Numbered from the stretch's first letter, positions 43,835-54,143 are shown. The stretch is 64,000 bases of DNA from Stappia stellulata DSM 5886 (GCF_000423705.1 NZ_KE384083.1:248001-312000); one strand, 5' to 3'. Program-made: numbers and translations. The notes: a model not told the origin generated them from the sequence alone.

Positions 43835-44785
43835 ATGAAACGCTTGTTCACTCGCATGCTGTCGGCCGCCGCCGTGGTGGGGCTGAGCGCGGTTGCGCCG
43901 GTCGCACCGGCCTCCGCCGACGAGATCAATATCATCGTCGTCAGCCACGGCCAGGCCTCCGATCCTTTCTGGTCGGTGGTCAAGAACGGTGTGGCCCAGG
44001 CCGGCACCGACATGAATGTCACGGTCGACTACCGCGCGCCGGAAACCTTCGACATGGTGGCGATGGCCCAACTCATGGACGCCGCCGTCAACCAGGAGCC
44101 GCACGGCCTGATCGTCTCGATCCCGGACGCGGATGCACTGGGCGATTCCATCCGCAAGGCGGTATCCGCCGGCATCCCGGTTGTTTCGATGAACTCCGGG
44201 TCCGACGTGTCCGCCTCTCTCGGCGCGGCGCTTCATGTCGGCCAGGAAGAATATGACGCCGGCAAGAAGGCAGGCGAAAAGCTGGCCGAAATGGGTGGCA
44301 AGAAAGGGCTTTGCGTCAACCACGAGGTCGGCAACGTCTCGCTCGACCAGCGCTGCGAAGGGTTTTCCGACGGCTTCGGCGGGTCTGTCACCGTGCTTCC
44401 CACAACCAACGATCCCGGTGAGATCCTGTCCAAGGTCAAGGCCGCCATCGCCTCCGACGGCGACATCGACACCATCATGGCACTTGGCGCATCGCTCGCC
44501 GGCGAGCCGGTCGTTCAAGCCGTGAAAGACAGCGGAATGGTCAGCGACATCAACGTCGCGACCTTCGACCTGTCGGCAAACTTCCTGCAGGCGGTCGCCG
44601 ACGGGGAAGCTGCCTTCGCCATCGACCAGCAGCAGTATCTGCAGGGCTACCTGCCGGTGGTGTTCCTCGCCAACCACGCCCGCTACGGCCTGATGCCGGG
44701 CGGCAATGTGCCGTCGGGTCCGAACCTGATCACCAAGGACAAGGCGGCCCAGGTGGTCGACCTTTCGGCCAAGGGCATTCGCTGA
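43835..44785 (+). CDS. Sugar (inositol-type) ABC transporter binding protein
   Basis: A 316-residue periplasmic protein of the ribose/inositol-binding (Peripla_BP_4) class. The signal peptide covers about 1-28 and ends PASA before DEINIIVVSHGQ. The mature protein has the two Rossmann-like lobes with the ligand contact region ASDPFW near 40. The ATG at 43835 has GGGAGGA six bases upstream, a strong site as expected for an abundant binding protein. It heads an operon with a permease and ATPase, downstream of palindromic sites for the divergent RpiR regulator. Myo-inositol is the contextual ligand; fructose or ribose are alternatives. Confidence 0.87.
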   Translation: MKRLFTRMLSAAAVVGLSAVAPVAPASADEINIIVVSHGQASDPFWSVVKNGVAQAGTDMNVTVDYRAPETFDMVAMAQLMDAAVNQEPHGLIVSIPDADALGDSIRKAVSAGIPVVSMNSGSDVSASLGAALHVGQEEYDAGKKAGEKLAEMGGKKGLCVNHEVGNVSLDQRCEGFSDGFGGSVTVLPTTNDPGEILSKVKAAIASDGDIDTIMALGASLAGEPVVQAVKDSGMVSDINVATFDLSANFLQAVADGEAAFAIDQQQYLQGYLPVVFLANHARYGLMPGGNVPSGPNLITKDKAAQVVDLSAKGIR

Positions 44786-44807
44786 GCGGATGATCGACCG
44801 TTGACCG

Positions 44808-44846
44808 CCCGGGGGCGCGGCCTTGCGCCGGGCCCCCGTTTCGTTT
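44808..44846 (+). terminator. Partial terminator after the binding-protein gene
   Basis: A stem CGGGGGC/GCCCCCG (44810-44816 and 44832-44838), extended inward by CGGC/GCCG past one-base bulges, is followed by TTTCGTTTCC. It sits between the binding-protein and permease genes, a usual place for partial termination that lowers permease expression. Confidence 0.65.
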
Positions 44847-44913
44847 CCGTTCCCCGTCGCGGTTCGACAGCGCCCCGGGCGCCGGCCGCGAGGAAGGCTT
44901 GCGAGGCCACAAG

Positions 44914-46035
44914 ATGAGCGATGCAGACGCCGTGCCGGCCACACCGGCCCCGCCGGACGAACGCCTCAAGCAGACCACCCTCATGACCCGCTTGTTGCGG
45001 CGTCCGGAACTCGGCGCACTGGCGGGTCTCGTGCTGGTAACCGCGTTTTTCATGGCTGTTGCCAATCCGGCGATGTTCACGCTTGCCGGCATCATGAACT
45101 TCATGGCCCCCGCCGCCCAGCTCGGCATTCTCGCCATCGGCGCGGCATTGCTCATGGTCGGCGGTGAATTCGACCTTTCGGTTGGCTCCATGGTCGCCTT
45201 TGCAGGCCTCGCCTTCGGCACTGTGCTCGTGACCTGGGACATGCCGCTCGTCGTCGCCATCGTCGCCACACTGGTGTTTGCCGGCGGGATCGGCGCGATG
45301 AACGGCCAGATCGTGCTGCGCACCGGCCTTCCCTCCTTCATCGTCACGCTGGCGTTCCTGTTCATCCTGCGCGGGCTCACGCTCGTCGGCCTGAAATGGG
45401 CGACCGACGGCGCGACCCAGCTTCGCGGCGTCAAGGAGGCCGCCGGCGACAGTCCGATCCTGGAACTCTTCTCCGGTGAGGCCTTCGAGGGCCTTTTCGC
45501 GATGCTGGCCGCCAACGGCTGGATCGACACCTTCCGAAACGGCACGCCGAAGGTCACCGGCATGCCGGTGGAGATCTTGTGGTTTGCCGGGATCGCGCTG
45601 GTCGCCACCTGGGTGCTGCTGCGTACCAAATTCGGCAACTGGATCTTCGCCGCCGGGGGCGACGCCAATGCCGCGCGCAACTCCGGCGTTCCCGTGCGCC
45701 GGGTCAAGACGATCCTGTTCATGGCAACCGCCATGTGCGCCGCGCTCGTTGCGATCCTGACCGTGCTCGACGCCGGTTCCACCGATGCCCGGCGCGGTTT
45801 CCAGAAGGAGTTCGAGGCGATCATCGCCGCCGTGATCGGCGGTTGCCTGCTGACCGGCGGTTACGGCTCGGCCATCGGCGCGTTTCTGGGCGCGATCATC
45901 TTCGGCATGGTGCTGATCGGGCTGACCTATACCAACATCGACCAGGACTGGTATCTGGTGTTCCTCGGCGGGATGTTGCTGCTGGCGGTCCTCTTCAACA
46001 ACTTCATCCGCAAGCGGGCGACGGGGGAGCGCTGA
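44914..46035 (+). CDS. Sugar ABC transporter permease (RbsC class)
   Basis: A 373-residue inner-membrane permease of the ribose/inositol/fructose class with about 8-10 helices. The conserved [20 protein letters not shown] segment (about 68-87) and the FDLSVGS motif after it mark the family. A hydrophilic stretch of about 60 residues (roughly 170-225, [14 protein letters not shown]) sits between helices as in FrcC-like permeases. The ATG at 44914 has GAGG eight bases upstream. The gene is followed by the ATPase gene after only 4 bases. Confidence 0.87.
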   Translation: MSDADAVPATPAPPDERLKQTTLMTRLLRRPELGALAGLVLVTAFFMAVANPAMFTLAGIMNFMAPAAQLGILAIGAALLMVGGEFDLSVGSMVAFAGLAFGTVLVTWDMPLVVAIVATLVFAGGIGAMNGQIVLRTGLPSFIVTLAFLFILRGLTLVGLKWATDGATQLRGVKEAAGDSPILELFSGEAFEGLFAMLAANGWIDTFRNGTPKVTGMPVEILWFAGIALVATWVLLRTKFGNWIFAAGGDANAARNSGVPVRRVKTILFMATAMCAALVAILTVLDAGSTDARRGFQKEFEAIIAAVIGGCLLTGGYGSAIGAFLGAIIFGMVLIGLTYTNIDQDWYLVFLGGMLLLAVLFNNFIRKRATGER

Positions 46036-46039
46036 GGCC

Positions 46040-46831
46040 ATGACCGATCCCAATTCCACACCGCTCATCGAGGTGCGCGACCTGGTCAAGCACTTCGGCT
46101 CCGTGATCGCGCTCGGCGGCGTCTCCATGAAGGTGCATCCCGGCGAAGTGCTTTGCCTGCTCGGCGACAATGGTGCCGGCAAGTCGACGTTGATCAAGAC
46201 GCTGTCGGGTGTCCACGCGCCAACCTCCGGCAGCTTTCATGTCGAAGGCCGTCCGGTCTCCTTCCAGAGCCCGCGCGCGGCCCTCGATGCCGGCATCGCG
46301 ACGGTCTATCAGGATCTCGCGATGATCCCGCTGATGTCGATCACCCGCAATTTCTTCATGGGCCGGGAGCCGCTGAAAGGCTTTGCACCGTTCCGCCACA
46401 TGGACATGGCCCATGCCGACACGGTCACGCGCGAGGAGATGCGTCGCATCGGCATCGACGTGCGCGACCCGCAACAGGCGGTCGGAACCCTTTCGGGCGG
46501 CGAACGCCAATGCGTCGCCATCGCGCGCGCCGTCTATTTCGGCGCCAAGGTGCTGATCCTCGACGAGCCGACGTCCGCGCTCGGCGTCGCCCAGACCTCC
46601 ATGGTGCTGAAATACATCAACCAGGTGCGCACCAAGGGGCTGGGGGTGATCTTCATCACCCACAACGTGCGCCATGCCTTCGCCGTCGGCAACCGCTTCA
46701 CGGTGCTCAACCGCGGCAAGACGCTCGGCACCCACACCAAGGACGAGATCGACATCGACGCACTGCAGAACCTGATGGCGGGCGGCAAGGAACTCCAGGA
46801 CCTCGGCGCGGAGCTCGGCGGGACGGTCTAG
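46040..46831 (+). CDS. Single-domain sugar ABC transporter ATPase
   Basis: A 263-residue ATPase with one nucleotide-binding domain: Walker [10 protein letters not shown] near 42-50, signature [14 protein letters not shown] near 150 and Walker [13 protein letters not shown] near 172. Many sugar importers of this class use a doubled ATPase of about 500 residues. This one is the short form, like FrcA of rhizobia, and would act as a homodimer. The start overlaps nothing and follows the permease by 4 bases. It closes the three-gene operon. About 200 gene-poor bases follow before pirin. Confidence 0.88.
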   Translation: MTDPNSTPLIEVRDLVKHFGSVIALGGVSMKVHPGEVLCLLGDNGAGKSTLIKTLSGVHAPTSGSFHVEGRPVSFQSPRAALDAGIATVYQDLAMIPLMSITRNFFMGREPLKGFAPFRHMDMAHADTVTREEMRRIGIDVRDPQQAVGTLSGGERQCVAIARAVYFGAKVLILDEPTSALGVAQTSMVLKYINQVRTKGLGVIFITHNVRHAFAVGNRFTVLNRGKTLGTHTKDEIDIDALQNLMAGGKELQDLGAELGGTV

Positions 46832-47034
46832 AAAGCCGTCCGCACCGCGCGGGTGGCACGGGCCGCTGTCACGACGCCGGCACGTGAACGACATTCCGTG
46901 ATTTCAGGAAGACTGTTCACCCAAGAGACACGCTCCGTCTCCTGTTCGCTGTCTGGAATGCAGGGCGCAATCGGCTATTCTTCTGGCGAAGGGACGCTGC
47001 ATGGCGCCCCTGCGAACCTGAGGAGGAGACGCCG

Positions 47035-47955
47035 ATGACCTGGATGCCCGATCTCGACCCGACACCCGGCGATGCCAGCGCCTGCGACATGATCGACACG
47101 ATCATCGTTCCCCGGGCGCGCGATCTCGGCGGCTTCGAGGTACGCCGCGCGCTGCCCTCTCCCAAACGCCAGATGATCGGCCCCTTCATCTTCTTCGACC
47201 AGATGGGACCGGCCGAGTTTCTCCACTCCGGCGGCATCGACGTGCGCCCGCATCCGCATATCGGCCTTGCCACCGTCACCTATCTGTTCGAAGGCGAAAT
47301 CCATCACCGCGACAGTCTCGGCTCCGATCTGCCGATCCGCCCGGGCGACCTCAACTGGATGACGGCCGGTGCCGGCATCGTGCATTCGGAGCGCGAGGAC
47401 CCGGAGCAGAAGGCACGGGCGCGCAAGCTTTTCGGGATCCAGAGCTGGGTCGCCCTGCCCAAACAAGTCGAGGAAACCGCGCCGGCCTTCGAGCATATCG
47501 GCAAGGCCGATCTACCGGTATTGAGCGACCAGGGCGCGACGGTGCGGGTGATCGCGGGCGAATTGTTCGGCGCACGCTCGCCGGTCAGGACCGCCTCGGA
47601 AACGATCTATGCCGATGTCACGCTGGAGGACGGCCGACGCCTGCCGGTCGACGCCACCCATGAGGAACGCGCGATCTACACCGTCGAGGGCACGGTCGAA
47701 ATCGCCGGCGATACCTTCGACCAGGGCCAGCTTCTCGTCTTCAAGCCGGGCGACGCCATCACCGTGACGGCGCGCGGACCGGCGCGGTTCCTGATCCTCG
47801 GGGGCGAACCGATGGACGGTCCGCGCCACATCTGGTGGAATTTCGTTTCCTCCTCGAAGGAACGGATAGATCAGGCCAAGGAAGACTGGAAGCAGATGCG
47901 CTTCGATACCGTTCCCGGCGACGCGGAAGAATTCATTCCCCTGCCCGGCCGCTGA
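47035..47955 (+). CDS. Pirin family protein
   Basis: A 306-residue bicupin. The N-terminal cupin carries the metal-binding cluster in [23 protein letters not shown] (its H-x-H-I-G, H and E residues), with a later HSERE motif, as in bacterial pirins that bind Fe or Ni. Some pirins have quercetinase activity or act as redox-sensing regulators; which applies here is unknown. The ATG at 47035 has AGGAGGA nearby. The 3' end overlaps the end of the convergent anchored-protein gene by 23 bases. It appears to be a stand-alone gene after the transporter operon. Confidence 0.88.
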   Translation: MTWMPDLDPTPGDASACDMIDTIIVPRARDLGGFEVRRALPSPKRQMIGPFIFFDQMGPAEFLHSGGIDVRPHPHIGLATVTYLFEGEIHHRDSLGSDLPIRPGDLNWMTAGAGIVHSEREDPEQKARARKLFGIQSWVALPKQVEETAPAFEHIGKADLPVLSDQGATVRVIAGELFGARSPVRTASETIYADVTLEDGRRLPVDATHEERAIYTVEGTVEIAGDTFDQGQLLVFKPGDAITVTARGPARFLILGGEPMDGPRHIWWNFVSSSKERIDQAKEDWKQMRFDTVPGDAEEFIPLPGR

Positions 47956-48865
47956 CGCCGCGCGTGTCGCGCATCTGCCCGTCCGCACCGCCGACCGGCC
48001 GGTTGCGCTTGCGCTCACTCGCCCTTTCCGCCTCCCAGGCGAAGGGGGCGAAGAGTTCAGCGGGAGCAACCAGATCGACGACGGGAAACTCGACGATGAC
48101 ATTCACCCGCACGACATCCGGCGCGTCGCCGGTGAGATCGGGATCCTCCGGCAGAATGGTCAAGGTCATGCCGTATTGCTCGAAGGTTGCCGCGCGGTTG
48201 TCCGCCACCGCCGCCTGCACCTCCTCGGGCCACGGCCAGCCGTAACGCGCGCCGACCGCGTCGAGCACCCGCATCAGCGAGGCGCGCGCCTGGCGAACGG
48301 TCGCCGGATTTTCCGCATTCAGCTTGATGCGCACGGTGTTGAGCGAAATCTCGCTTTGACCGCGCAAGTTGACGAAAAGGGTCGCCTTGCGACCGTCCGA
48401 CAAGCTGCGACCAAGAACGACCAGCTCGCTCGCGCAATACCAAAATCCGGCCACGAAGGGATCCGGCTTCCAGTCGGACATCGGCACGCCGAGACCGGAG
48501 ATCGCCGCGCAGAGATCTGCCGGATGGCCGCCATAGACGCGCTTGAAGACGGCGGGTCGGTCGAGCTCGGGCCGCAGCAGCCGCGCCCGCTCGTCCGACG
48601 GGATCCCGGCCAACGCATCGGCGGGCAGATCCGGCGCGATCTCCGCCGACGGCGGCGGCTCCGGCGCCTCCCCCACCACGCCGGAGGCAATCGCAACGGC
48701 GAGCGCGACGGCCGCGACCCCGCCCAGCACCATCAGGCCCCGGCGAAGCGTCTGCCGTCGATGCAGGCTGGCAAGCGTCTGGCGTCCGCTTTCGCCCTCC
48801 GCAAGCGTCGCTCCGGACCCGCCTGACGTCGCGTCCTCGGTGTTTTGCCAAATCGTCTTCGGCAC
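47933..48865 (-). CDS. Membrane-anchored protein of unknown function
   Basis: I do not recognise the family. The product (310 residues from GTG 48865) has a hydrophilic N-terminal 40 residues, one membrane helix at about 44-64, a proline- and alanine-rich linker, and a periplasmic domain of about 220 residues with two cysteines ([10 protein letters not shown] and WYCASEL). The GTG has AAGGG six bases upstream. ATGs at 48931 and 48937 and a start at 48982 extend the frame but lack sites and would run into the divergent hydrolase promoter. The 3' end overlaps pirin by 23 bases on the opposite strand. The pattern of strands suggests an alpha/beta domain. No enzyme motif is visible. Confidence 0.6.
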   Translation of the reverse strand: MPKTIWQNTEDATSGGSGATLAEGESGRQTLASLHRRQTLRRGLMVLGGVAAVALAVAIASGVVGEAPEPPPSAEIAPDLPADALAGIPSDERARLLRPELDRPAVFKRVYGGHPADLCAAISGLGVPMSDWKPDPFVAGFWYCASELVVLGRSLSDGRKATLFVNLRGQSEISLNTVRIKLNAENPATVRQARASLMRVLDAVGARYGWPWPEEVQAAVADNRAATFEQYGMTLTILPEDPDLTGDAPDVVRVNVIVEFPVVDLVAPAELFAPFAWEAERASERKRNRPVGGADGQMRDTRGVSGRAGE

Positions 48866-48992
48866 GTCCCGCCCTTCACTGCGAAAAACGCTGTCTGCGC
48901 GCTGGAAAGCCACCGTAGAGTGATGCACCATGCGCATGGACACCCGGCGCAAGTTTGTGGTCGCCAGGCCCTGTCCTATCACGGGAGGTCAC

Positions 48993-50264
48993 ATGCTGGA
49001 GGCGCTTTTTCGGCGCGTCGACGACAAGCGCGACGAGCTTGTGCGGCTGACACAGGATCTGATCCGCATCCCGACCGTCAATCCTCCGGGCGAAGCCTAT
49101 ACGCCTTGCGCGGAGTTCATCGGCAACCGGCTGGCAGCGCGCGGTTTCCAGGTGGTCTACATGCGCGGCGAGGACACCCCCGGCGACAGCACCCGCTATC
49201 CGCGTACCAATGTGGTGGCGCGCTTCGAGGGCCGACGGCCCGGCCCTTGCGTTCATTTCAATTCCCACATCGATGTGGTCGAGGCCGGTCACGGCTGGAG
49301 CGTCGACCCTTTCGCCGGCCTCGTGCGCGACGGCAAGATCTTCGGACGCGGCGCCTGCGACATGAAGGGCGGGCTTGCCGCCTCGATCATCGCCATCGAG
49401 GCCCTTCTGGAAGCCATGCCGGAGTTTCCCGGCGCCATCGAGATCTCCGGCACGGTCGACGAGGAATCCGGCGGCTTCGGCGGCGTTGCCTATCTGGCGT
49501 CCAAGGGGCTGTTCTCCAAACCGCGCGTCGATCACGTGATCATTCCCGAACCGCTCAACAAGGACCGCATATGCCTCGGTCATCGCGGTGTGTGGTGGGC
49601 GGAGATCGAAACGCGCGGCTCCATCGCCCACGGGTCGATGCCGTTTCTGGGCGACTGCGCCGTGCGCCACATGGGAGCCGTGCTGGAACGCTTCGAGCGC
49701 GACCTCTATCCCAAGCTTGCCGGCAAGCACACCGACATGCCGGTGGTGCCGGAGGGCGCGCGCTCCTCCACGCTCAACATCAATTCCATGCATGGCGGGC
49801 AGCCGGAAGGCTTCGACGGCCTGCCCTCGCCTTGCGTTCCCGACAGTTGCCGAATGGTGATCGACCGCCGCTACCTGATCGAGGAAAGCCTGGAGGAGGT
49901 GAAGGGCGAGGTGATGGACATCCTCGACGATCTGGCCCGCACGCGCGAAAAATTCGACTATCGCATCCGCGACCTCATGGAGGTGATCCCGACGATGACC
50001 GACCGCGACGCTCCGGTGGTGCGCGCGGTCGCCGACGGCATTCGCGACGTGCTGTCGAAAGCGCCCGACTACGTGATCTCTCCAGGCACCTACGACCAGA
50101 AGCATATCGCCCGCATCGGCCATCTGCATGATTGCATCGCCTACGGACCGGGCATTCTGGACATGGCGCACCGGCCGGATGAATTCGTCGGCATCGACGA
50201 CATGGTCGACAGCGCCAAGGTGATGGCGCAAGCGACCGTGGCGCTCCTGACCGGCGGGCGCTAG
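48993..50264 (+). CDS. M20-family deacylase (ArgE/DapE type)
   Basis: A 423-residue zinc amidohydrolase. The metal ligands and catalytic residues of the M20 family are present: HFNSHIDVV (about 84-92), GRGACDMKGG near 118-127 and VDEESGG near 155-161, then a zinc-ligating EP and a late histidine (TYDQKHIARIG). It would remove an acyl group from an N-acyl amino acid or amino sugar, or cleave a dipeptide. The ATG at 48993 has GGGAGG four bases upstream, clearly better than the ATG at 48930. It is followed by a peptide-type binding protein. Together with the transporter it suggests import and hydrolysis of an N-acylated compound. Confidence 0.82.
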   Translation: MLEALFRRVDDKRDELVRLTQDLIRIPTVNPPGEAYTPCAEFIGNRLAARGFQVVYMRGEDTPGDSTRYPRTNVVARFEGRRPGPCVHFNSHIDVVEAGHGWSVDPFAGLVRDGKIFGRGACDMKGGLAASIIAIEALLEAMPEFPGAIEISGTVDEESGGFGGVAYLASKGLFSKPRVDHVIIPEPLNKDRICLGHRGVWWAEIETRGSIAHGSMPFLGDCAVRHMGAVLERFERDLYPKLAGKHTDMPVVPEGARSSTLNINSMHGGQPEGFDGLPSPCVPDSCRMVIDRRYLIEESLEEVKGEVMDILDDLARTREKFDYRIRDLMEVIPTMTDRDAPVVRAVADGIRDVLSKAPDYVISPGTYDQKHIARIGHLHDCIAYGPGILDMAHRPDEFVGIDDMVDSAKVMAQATVALLTGGR

Positions 50265-50339
50265 GCTAGACCCCAAGACGATACGGGACGGCCCTTTGCG
50301 CCCGATCCCGAACGCGGCACGGAAACGGGAGACTTTTCG

Positions 50340-51839
50340 ATGATGGCATTCTTCAACCGGCGCACGGTCCTTGCAGCCGGTCTCGTGATCGGCGCGGCCA
50401 CCGCATTCGGCCCGGCCCCCGCGCAAGCCGCCCGCACCGACCTGGTGCTTGGCGTGCGTCTGGAGCCGCCGCATCTCGACCCGACCGCAGGTGCTGCCGC
50501 GGCAATCGACGAGATCACCTACGCGAACATCTTCGAGGGCCTGACCCGGATCGACAAGGAGGGCGCCGTGCAGCCCTGGCTGGCGAAGAGCTGGTCGATC
50601 TCCGAGGACGGGTTGACCTATACATTTTCGCTCCAGGAGGGCGTGACCTTCCATGACGGCACGACGTTCGACGCGGAGGACGTGAAGTTCTCGCTCGACC
50701 GCGCCCGCGCCGAGGACAGCACCAATGCGCAGAAGCCGCTGTTTTCCGGCATCGAAAGCGTCGAGGTCGTCGATCCCCTGACCGTGAAAGTGACGCTCGC
50801 CCGGCCGAACGGCGGTTTCCTCTTCAACCTCGGCTGGGGCGATGCCGCGATGGTGGCGCCGGAAAGTGCAGACACCAACAAGACGAAGCCGGTCGGTACG
50901 GGGCCGTTCCGCTTCTCCAACTGGGCGCAGGGCGACAATGTCGAGATCGTGCGCCACGACGCCTATTGGGGCGATCCGGTGGCGCTGGAGAAAGCCACCT
51001 TCAAGATCATCGCCGATCCGGCAGCGGCGCTTGCCTCGCTTCTGGCCGGCGACGTCGACGCCTTCCCGATCTTCCTGGCGCCTGAAAACCTGCCGATGCT
51101 GGAGGTCGACCCGCGCTTCACCGTCGCCGTCGGCACCACCGAGGGCGAAACCATCCTCGCGATGAACAACAAGGCCGGGCCGCTTGCCGATGTGCGGGTG
51201 CGCCGGGCGATCTCGCATGCCGTCGACCGGCAGGCGATCATCGACGGGGCGATGTTCGGCATCGGCACACAGATCGGCACGCATTTCGCCCCGCACCACC
51301 CGGCCTATCTCGACCTGACCGAGACCTATCCGCTCGATCTCGACAAGGCGAAGGCGTTGCTTGCCGAGGCCGGCTATCCGGACGGCTTCACCGCGACGCT
51401 CAAGCTGCCGCCCCCGATCTACGCCCGGCGCGGCGGCGAGTTGATTGCCTCGGACCTCAAGAAGATCGGGGTTGACCTGGAGATCGTGCCGCTGGAATGG
51501 GCACAGTGGCTGTCGGAGGTGTTCAAGGGCAAGGACTTCGACTTCACCATCGTCTCGCACACCGAACCGATGGACATCGGCATCTACGGGCGCAAGGATT
51601 ACTATTTCCAGTACGACAGCGCCCGTTTCGACGAGACGATGGCCAAGCTGGACAACGCCTCGGCCACGGATGAACGCTACGCATTGATGGGCGAAGCGCA
51701 AAAGATCATCACCGAGGATGCGGTCAACGCCTATCTGTTCCAGCTCGCGAAGGCGGGCGTCTGGGCGTCGGGGCTGAACGGCCTGTGGGTCAACGCCCCG
51801 ATCCAGGCGAACGACCTGACGGGTGTTTCCTGGGACTGA
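50340..51839 (+). CDS. Peptide/nickel-type ABC binding protein (SBP_bac_5)
   Basis: A 499-residue periplasmic binding protein of the dipeptide/oligopeptide family. The signal peptide covers about 1-30 (ends AQAA). The family strings EPPHLDPTAG near 40 and the later YAxI-x-E-GL and P-VGTGPFRF segments are typical. The start is ATG 50340 or 50343, with GGGAGAC upstream. It follows the M20 hydrolase by 75 bases. Its permeases and ATPase are not next to it but 3.9 kb further on, beyond the inserted proVWX genes. A strong terminator follows. Confidence 0.87.
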   Translation: MMAFFNRRTVLAAGLVIGAATAFGPAPAQAARTDLVLGVRLEPPHLDPTAGAAAAIDEITYANIFEGLTRIDKEGAVQPWLAKSWSISEDGLTYTFSLQEGVTFHDGTTFDAEDVKFSLDRARAEDSTNAQKPLFSGIESVEVVDPLTVKVTLARPNGGFLFNLGWGDAAMVAPESADTNKTKPVGTGPFRFSNWAQGDNVEIVRHDAYWGDPVALEKATFKIIADPAAALASLLAGDVDAFPIFLAPENLPMLEVDPRFTVAVGTTEGETILAMNNKAGPLADVRVRRAISHAVDRQAIIDGAMFGIGTQIGTHFAPHHPAYLDLTETYPLDLDKAKALLAEAGYPDGFTATLKLPPPIYARRGGELIASDLKKIGVDLEIVPLEWAQWLSEVFKGKDFDFTIVSHTEPMDIGIYGRKDYYFQYDSARFDETMAKLDNASATDERYALMGEAQKIITEDAVNAYLFQLAKAGVWASGLNGLWVNAPIQANDLTGVSWD

Positions 51840-51877
51840 TCCGCACGGCCCTGATGCGGGTCCGGCAGCGATGATCG

Positions 51878-51916
51878 AAGGGCGGAGGCGATGGCTCCCT
51901 CCGCCCTTTTCGTTTT
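51878..51916 (+). terminator. Rho-independent terminator after the peptide binding protein gene
   Basis: Perfect 11-bp stem AAGGGCGGAGG/CCTCCGCCCTT with a 9-base loop, followed by TTCGTTTT on the plus strand. It clearly ends the M20-binding protein transcript before the oppositely oriented proVWX block. Confidence 0.85.
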
Positions 51917-51990
51917 GTGACAATGCGAAGCGAAGTTTGCAATCCCCGCCGCGCAAATCGCGACGGGGCGCGGGACGTCCGCGTGCCGTC

Positions 51991-53031
51991 TCAGGCGGCG
52001 TGGTCGGTCTTGCGCGGCACAAGCGCCCGCATGATGTCCGACATCAGCAGCGTGCCGACGGGCTTGCCGTCCCGCATCACGCGGAACCGCGGCGACAGCG
52101 CCCCTTCCGCCTTTTCGATCACGCTTTCCAGATTGTCGTTGTGATCGATCTCGCCAGCGATCTCGCCGTCGACAGGGTCCGTGCGCATCACCGAGCGCGC
52201 GCGCAGCACGCGGGCACGGTTGATGTCGGCCACGAAGTCCGCGATGTAGGCATCCGCCGGATTGAGCAGGATATGCTGCGGCTCGCCCTGCTGGACAACC
52301 GCGCCATCGTTCAAGATCACCAGATGATCGGCGAGCTTCAGCGCCTCGTCGAGATCATGAGTAATGAAGACGATGGTCTTGCGCAGTTCGGCCTGAAGCT
52401 CGATCAGGAGATCCTGCATGTCGGTGCGGATCAGCGGATCAAGCGCAGAAAACGCCTCGTCCATCAACATGATCGGCGCATTGGAGGTCAGCGCGCGGGC
52501 AATGCCGACGCGCTGCTGCATGCCGCCGGAAAGCTGATGGGGAAACTGCCCGCCGAGACCGCCGAGGCCGACACGCTCCAGCCAGCGTTCCGCCTCTGCC
52601 TCGTACTCCTTGCGTTTCCTGCCGCGCGTGGCCAGGGCGAGGCCTGCGTTGTCGAGGACGGTGCGATGCGGCAGCAGGGCGAACTTCTGGAAGACCATCG
52701 ACATGGTCTCGCGACGCATCTGGCGCAGACGCGCCTCGTCCCACTCCAGAATGTTCTCGCCGTCGAGACACACCTCGCCGGCGGTCGGTTCGATCAGCCG
52801 GTTGAAGTGACGGATCAGCGTCGACTTGCCCGATCCCGACAGCCCCATGATCACCGTGATCTCGGTCTCGCGGATGTCGACATTGATGTCGCGCAGGCCG
52901 AGCACGTGGTTTTGGTTTTCCAGCAGGTCCGCCTTGCTCGTGCCTTGGCGGACCGCTTCCATCGCTGTCGCGGGATCGTCCCCGAAGATCTTGTAGAGGT
53001 GGCGGATCGATACTTTTACCTGATTGGTCAT
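51991..53031 (-). CDS. proV: Glycine betaine/proline ABC transporter ATPase (ProV)
   Basis: A 346-residue ATPase of the quaternary-amine importer family. Walker A GLSGSGKST is near 63-71, signature LSGGMQQRVGIARAL near 170 and Walker B IMLMDEAFSALD follows. The C-terminal 80 residues resemble a shortened CBS region, which in OpuA-type proteins senses ionic strength. The ATG at 53031 lies 9 bases after proW. It is the last gene of the proX-proW-proV order, reversed from E. coli proVWX. The likely substrates are glycine betaine, proline betaine or choline. Confidence 0.92.
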   Translation of the reverse strand: MTNQVKVSIRHLYKIFGDDPATAMEAVRQGTSKADLLENQNHVLGLRDINVDIRETEITVIMGLSGSGKSTLIRHFNRLIEPTAGEVCLDGENILEWDEARLRQMRRETMSMVFQKFALLPHRTVLDNAGLALATRGRKRKEYEAEAERWLERVGLGGLGGQFPHQLSGGMQQRVGIARALTSNAPIMLMDEAFSALDPLIRTDMQDLLIELQAELRKTIVFITHDLDEALKLADHLVILNDGAVVQQGEPQHILLNPADAYIADFVADINRARVLRARSVMRTDPVDGEIAGEIDHNDNLESVIEKAEGALSPRFRVMRDGKPVGTLLMSDIMRALVPRKTDHAA

Positions 53032-53040
53032 CGCATGCTC

Positions 53041-54078
53041 CTAGCGGCTGGACTGGCTGGCATCGACGCGGGCGAGTGCCGCCTTCGTGACGCGATCGAG
53101 CAGGATGGCGATCATCACGATGCCGAAGCCTGCAACCAGACCGACACCGAGTTCCAGGTTGCGAATGCCGCGCAGCACCAGCACGCCGAGGCCGGGGGCG
53201 GACACCAGCGAGGCGATCACCACCATGGCGAGGCTCATCATGATGGTCTGGTTCACGCCAGCCATGATGTTGGGCAGGGCCAGCGGGATCTGGACGCCGA
53301 AGAGCTTCTGCCGGCTGGTCATACCGAACGCGTCCGCAGCCTCGACCACGCTCTGGTCGACCAGGCGGATGCCGAGATCCGTGAGACGAATGACCGGAAC
53401 GATGGCGTAGAGGATGATGGCAATGCCGTAGAGCTTCGGCTCCGTCACGGAGAACAGGAAGATCAACGGGATCAGGTAAACGAAGGGCGGCAACGTCTGC
53501 AGCATGTCCAGAATGGGGATGCCAATGCGTTGCATCCGGTCGGACCGCGACATCGCGATGCCGATCGGGACACCGAAGAGGACGCAGATGAAGGCGCAGA
53601 CAAAGATGATGGCGAGCGTTTCCATCGCCGGCTCATAGTGGTCGATGAACGCAAGCAGTCCGAGGGTGGCGGCGACAAACCCGACCACTTTCCAGGACCG
53701 GGCGACCAGAAAGCTCAACAGAAGCAGGACCGGAATGACGATCCACCAGGGGGTGGAGGTCATCATCCAGATCATGTCGCTGAGCATCCAGCTCAAGGGC
53801 TGCGTCAGCGGGTCGATGACAATGCGCAAACCGTCGCGAATGGCCAGGAACCCCTGCTCGAGCCCGAGCGTCAGATCGCGGGTCTGCGGGATCGCGCCGC
53901 AGGCCTCATGAAGCGCATCCAGGGAAGGAAAGGGAAGATCGCGAAGGGATGCCGCGCTGGCGTCATCGCTGCCGGTCTCCGCCATCAGGTCGGCCATGGA
54001 CATCGGCCCGTCGTTGCTGGAGGCATCGCACCACGTCCTCAGCCCGAGCGCATCGAACACACCGTCATAGGTAGCCAT
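53041..54078 (-). CDS. proW: Glycine betaine/proline ABC transporter permease (ProW)
   Basis: A 345-residue inner-membrane permease with an N-terminal hydrophilic region of about 90 residues, as in E. coli ProW, then six or seven helices. The EAA loop (VVEAADAFGMTSRQKLFGVQ) is near 245-265. The ATG at 54078 gives a start in line with the family; the frame extends to 54342 but runs back through the terminator hairpin. Its ribosome-binding site is weak. It lies 9 bases before proV and about 130 bases after proX. Confidence 0.9.
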   Translation of the reverse strand: MATYDGVFDALGLRTWCDASSNDGPMSMADLMAETGSDDASAASLRDLPFPSLDALHEACGAIPQTRDLTLGLEQGFLAIRDGLRIVIDPLTQPLSWMLSDMIWMMTSTPWWIVIPVLLLLSFLVARSWKVVGFVAATLGLLAFIDHYEPAMETLAIIFVCAFICVLFGVPIGIAMSRSDRMQRIGIPILDMLQTLPPFVYLIPLIFLFSVTEPKLYGIAIILYAIVPVIRLTDLGIRLVDQSVVEAADAFGMTSRQKLFGVQIPLALPNIMAGVNQTIMMSLAMVVIASLVSAPGLGVLVLRGIRNLELGVGLVAGFGIVMIAILLDRVTKAALARVDASQSSR

Positions 54079-54143
54079 TGATTGATCCGGACCTGATGAG
54101 GCCCGCCCTTGTTGTTGTTGTTGCAAGACAAGGTGTTGCAATG

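Noticed and set aside
48876-52022. Minus-strand frame of 1048 codons across the M20 hydrolase and peptide binding protein genes
   Set aside because: It spans two well-supported plus-strand genes and their gap; composition is that of an antisense frame.
51823-54081. Plus-strand frame of 752 codons opposite proV and proW
   Set aside because: Antisense to two genes with intact ABC motifs; histidine- and aspartate-rich antisense composition.
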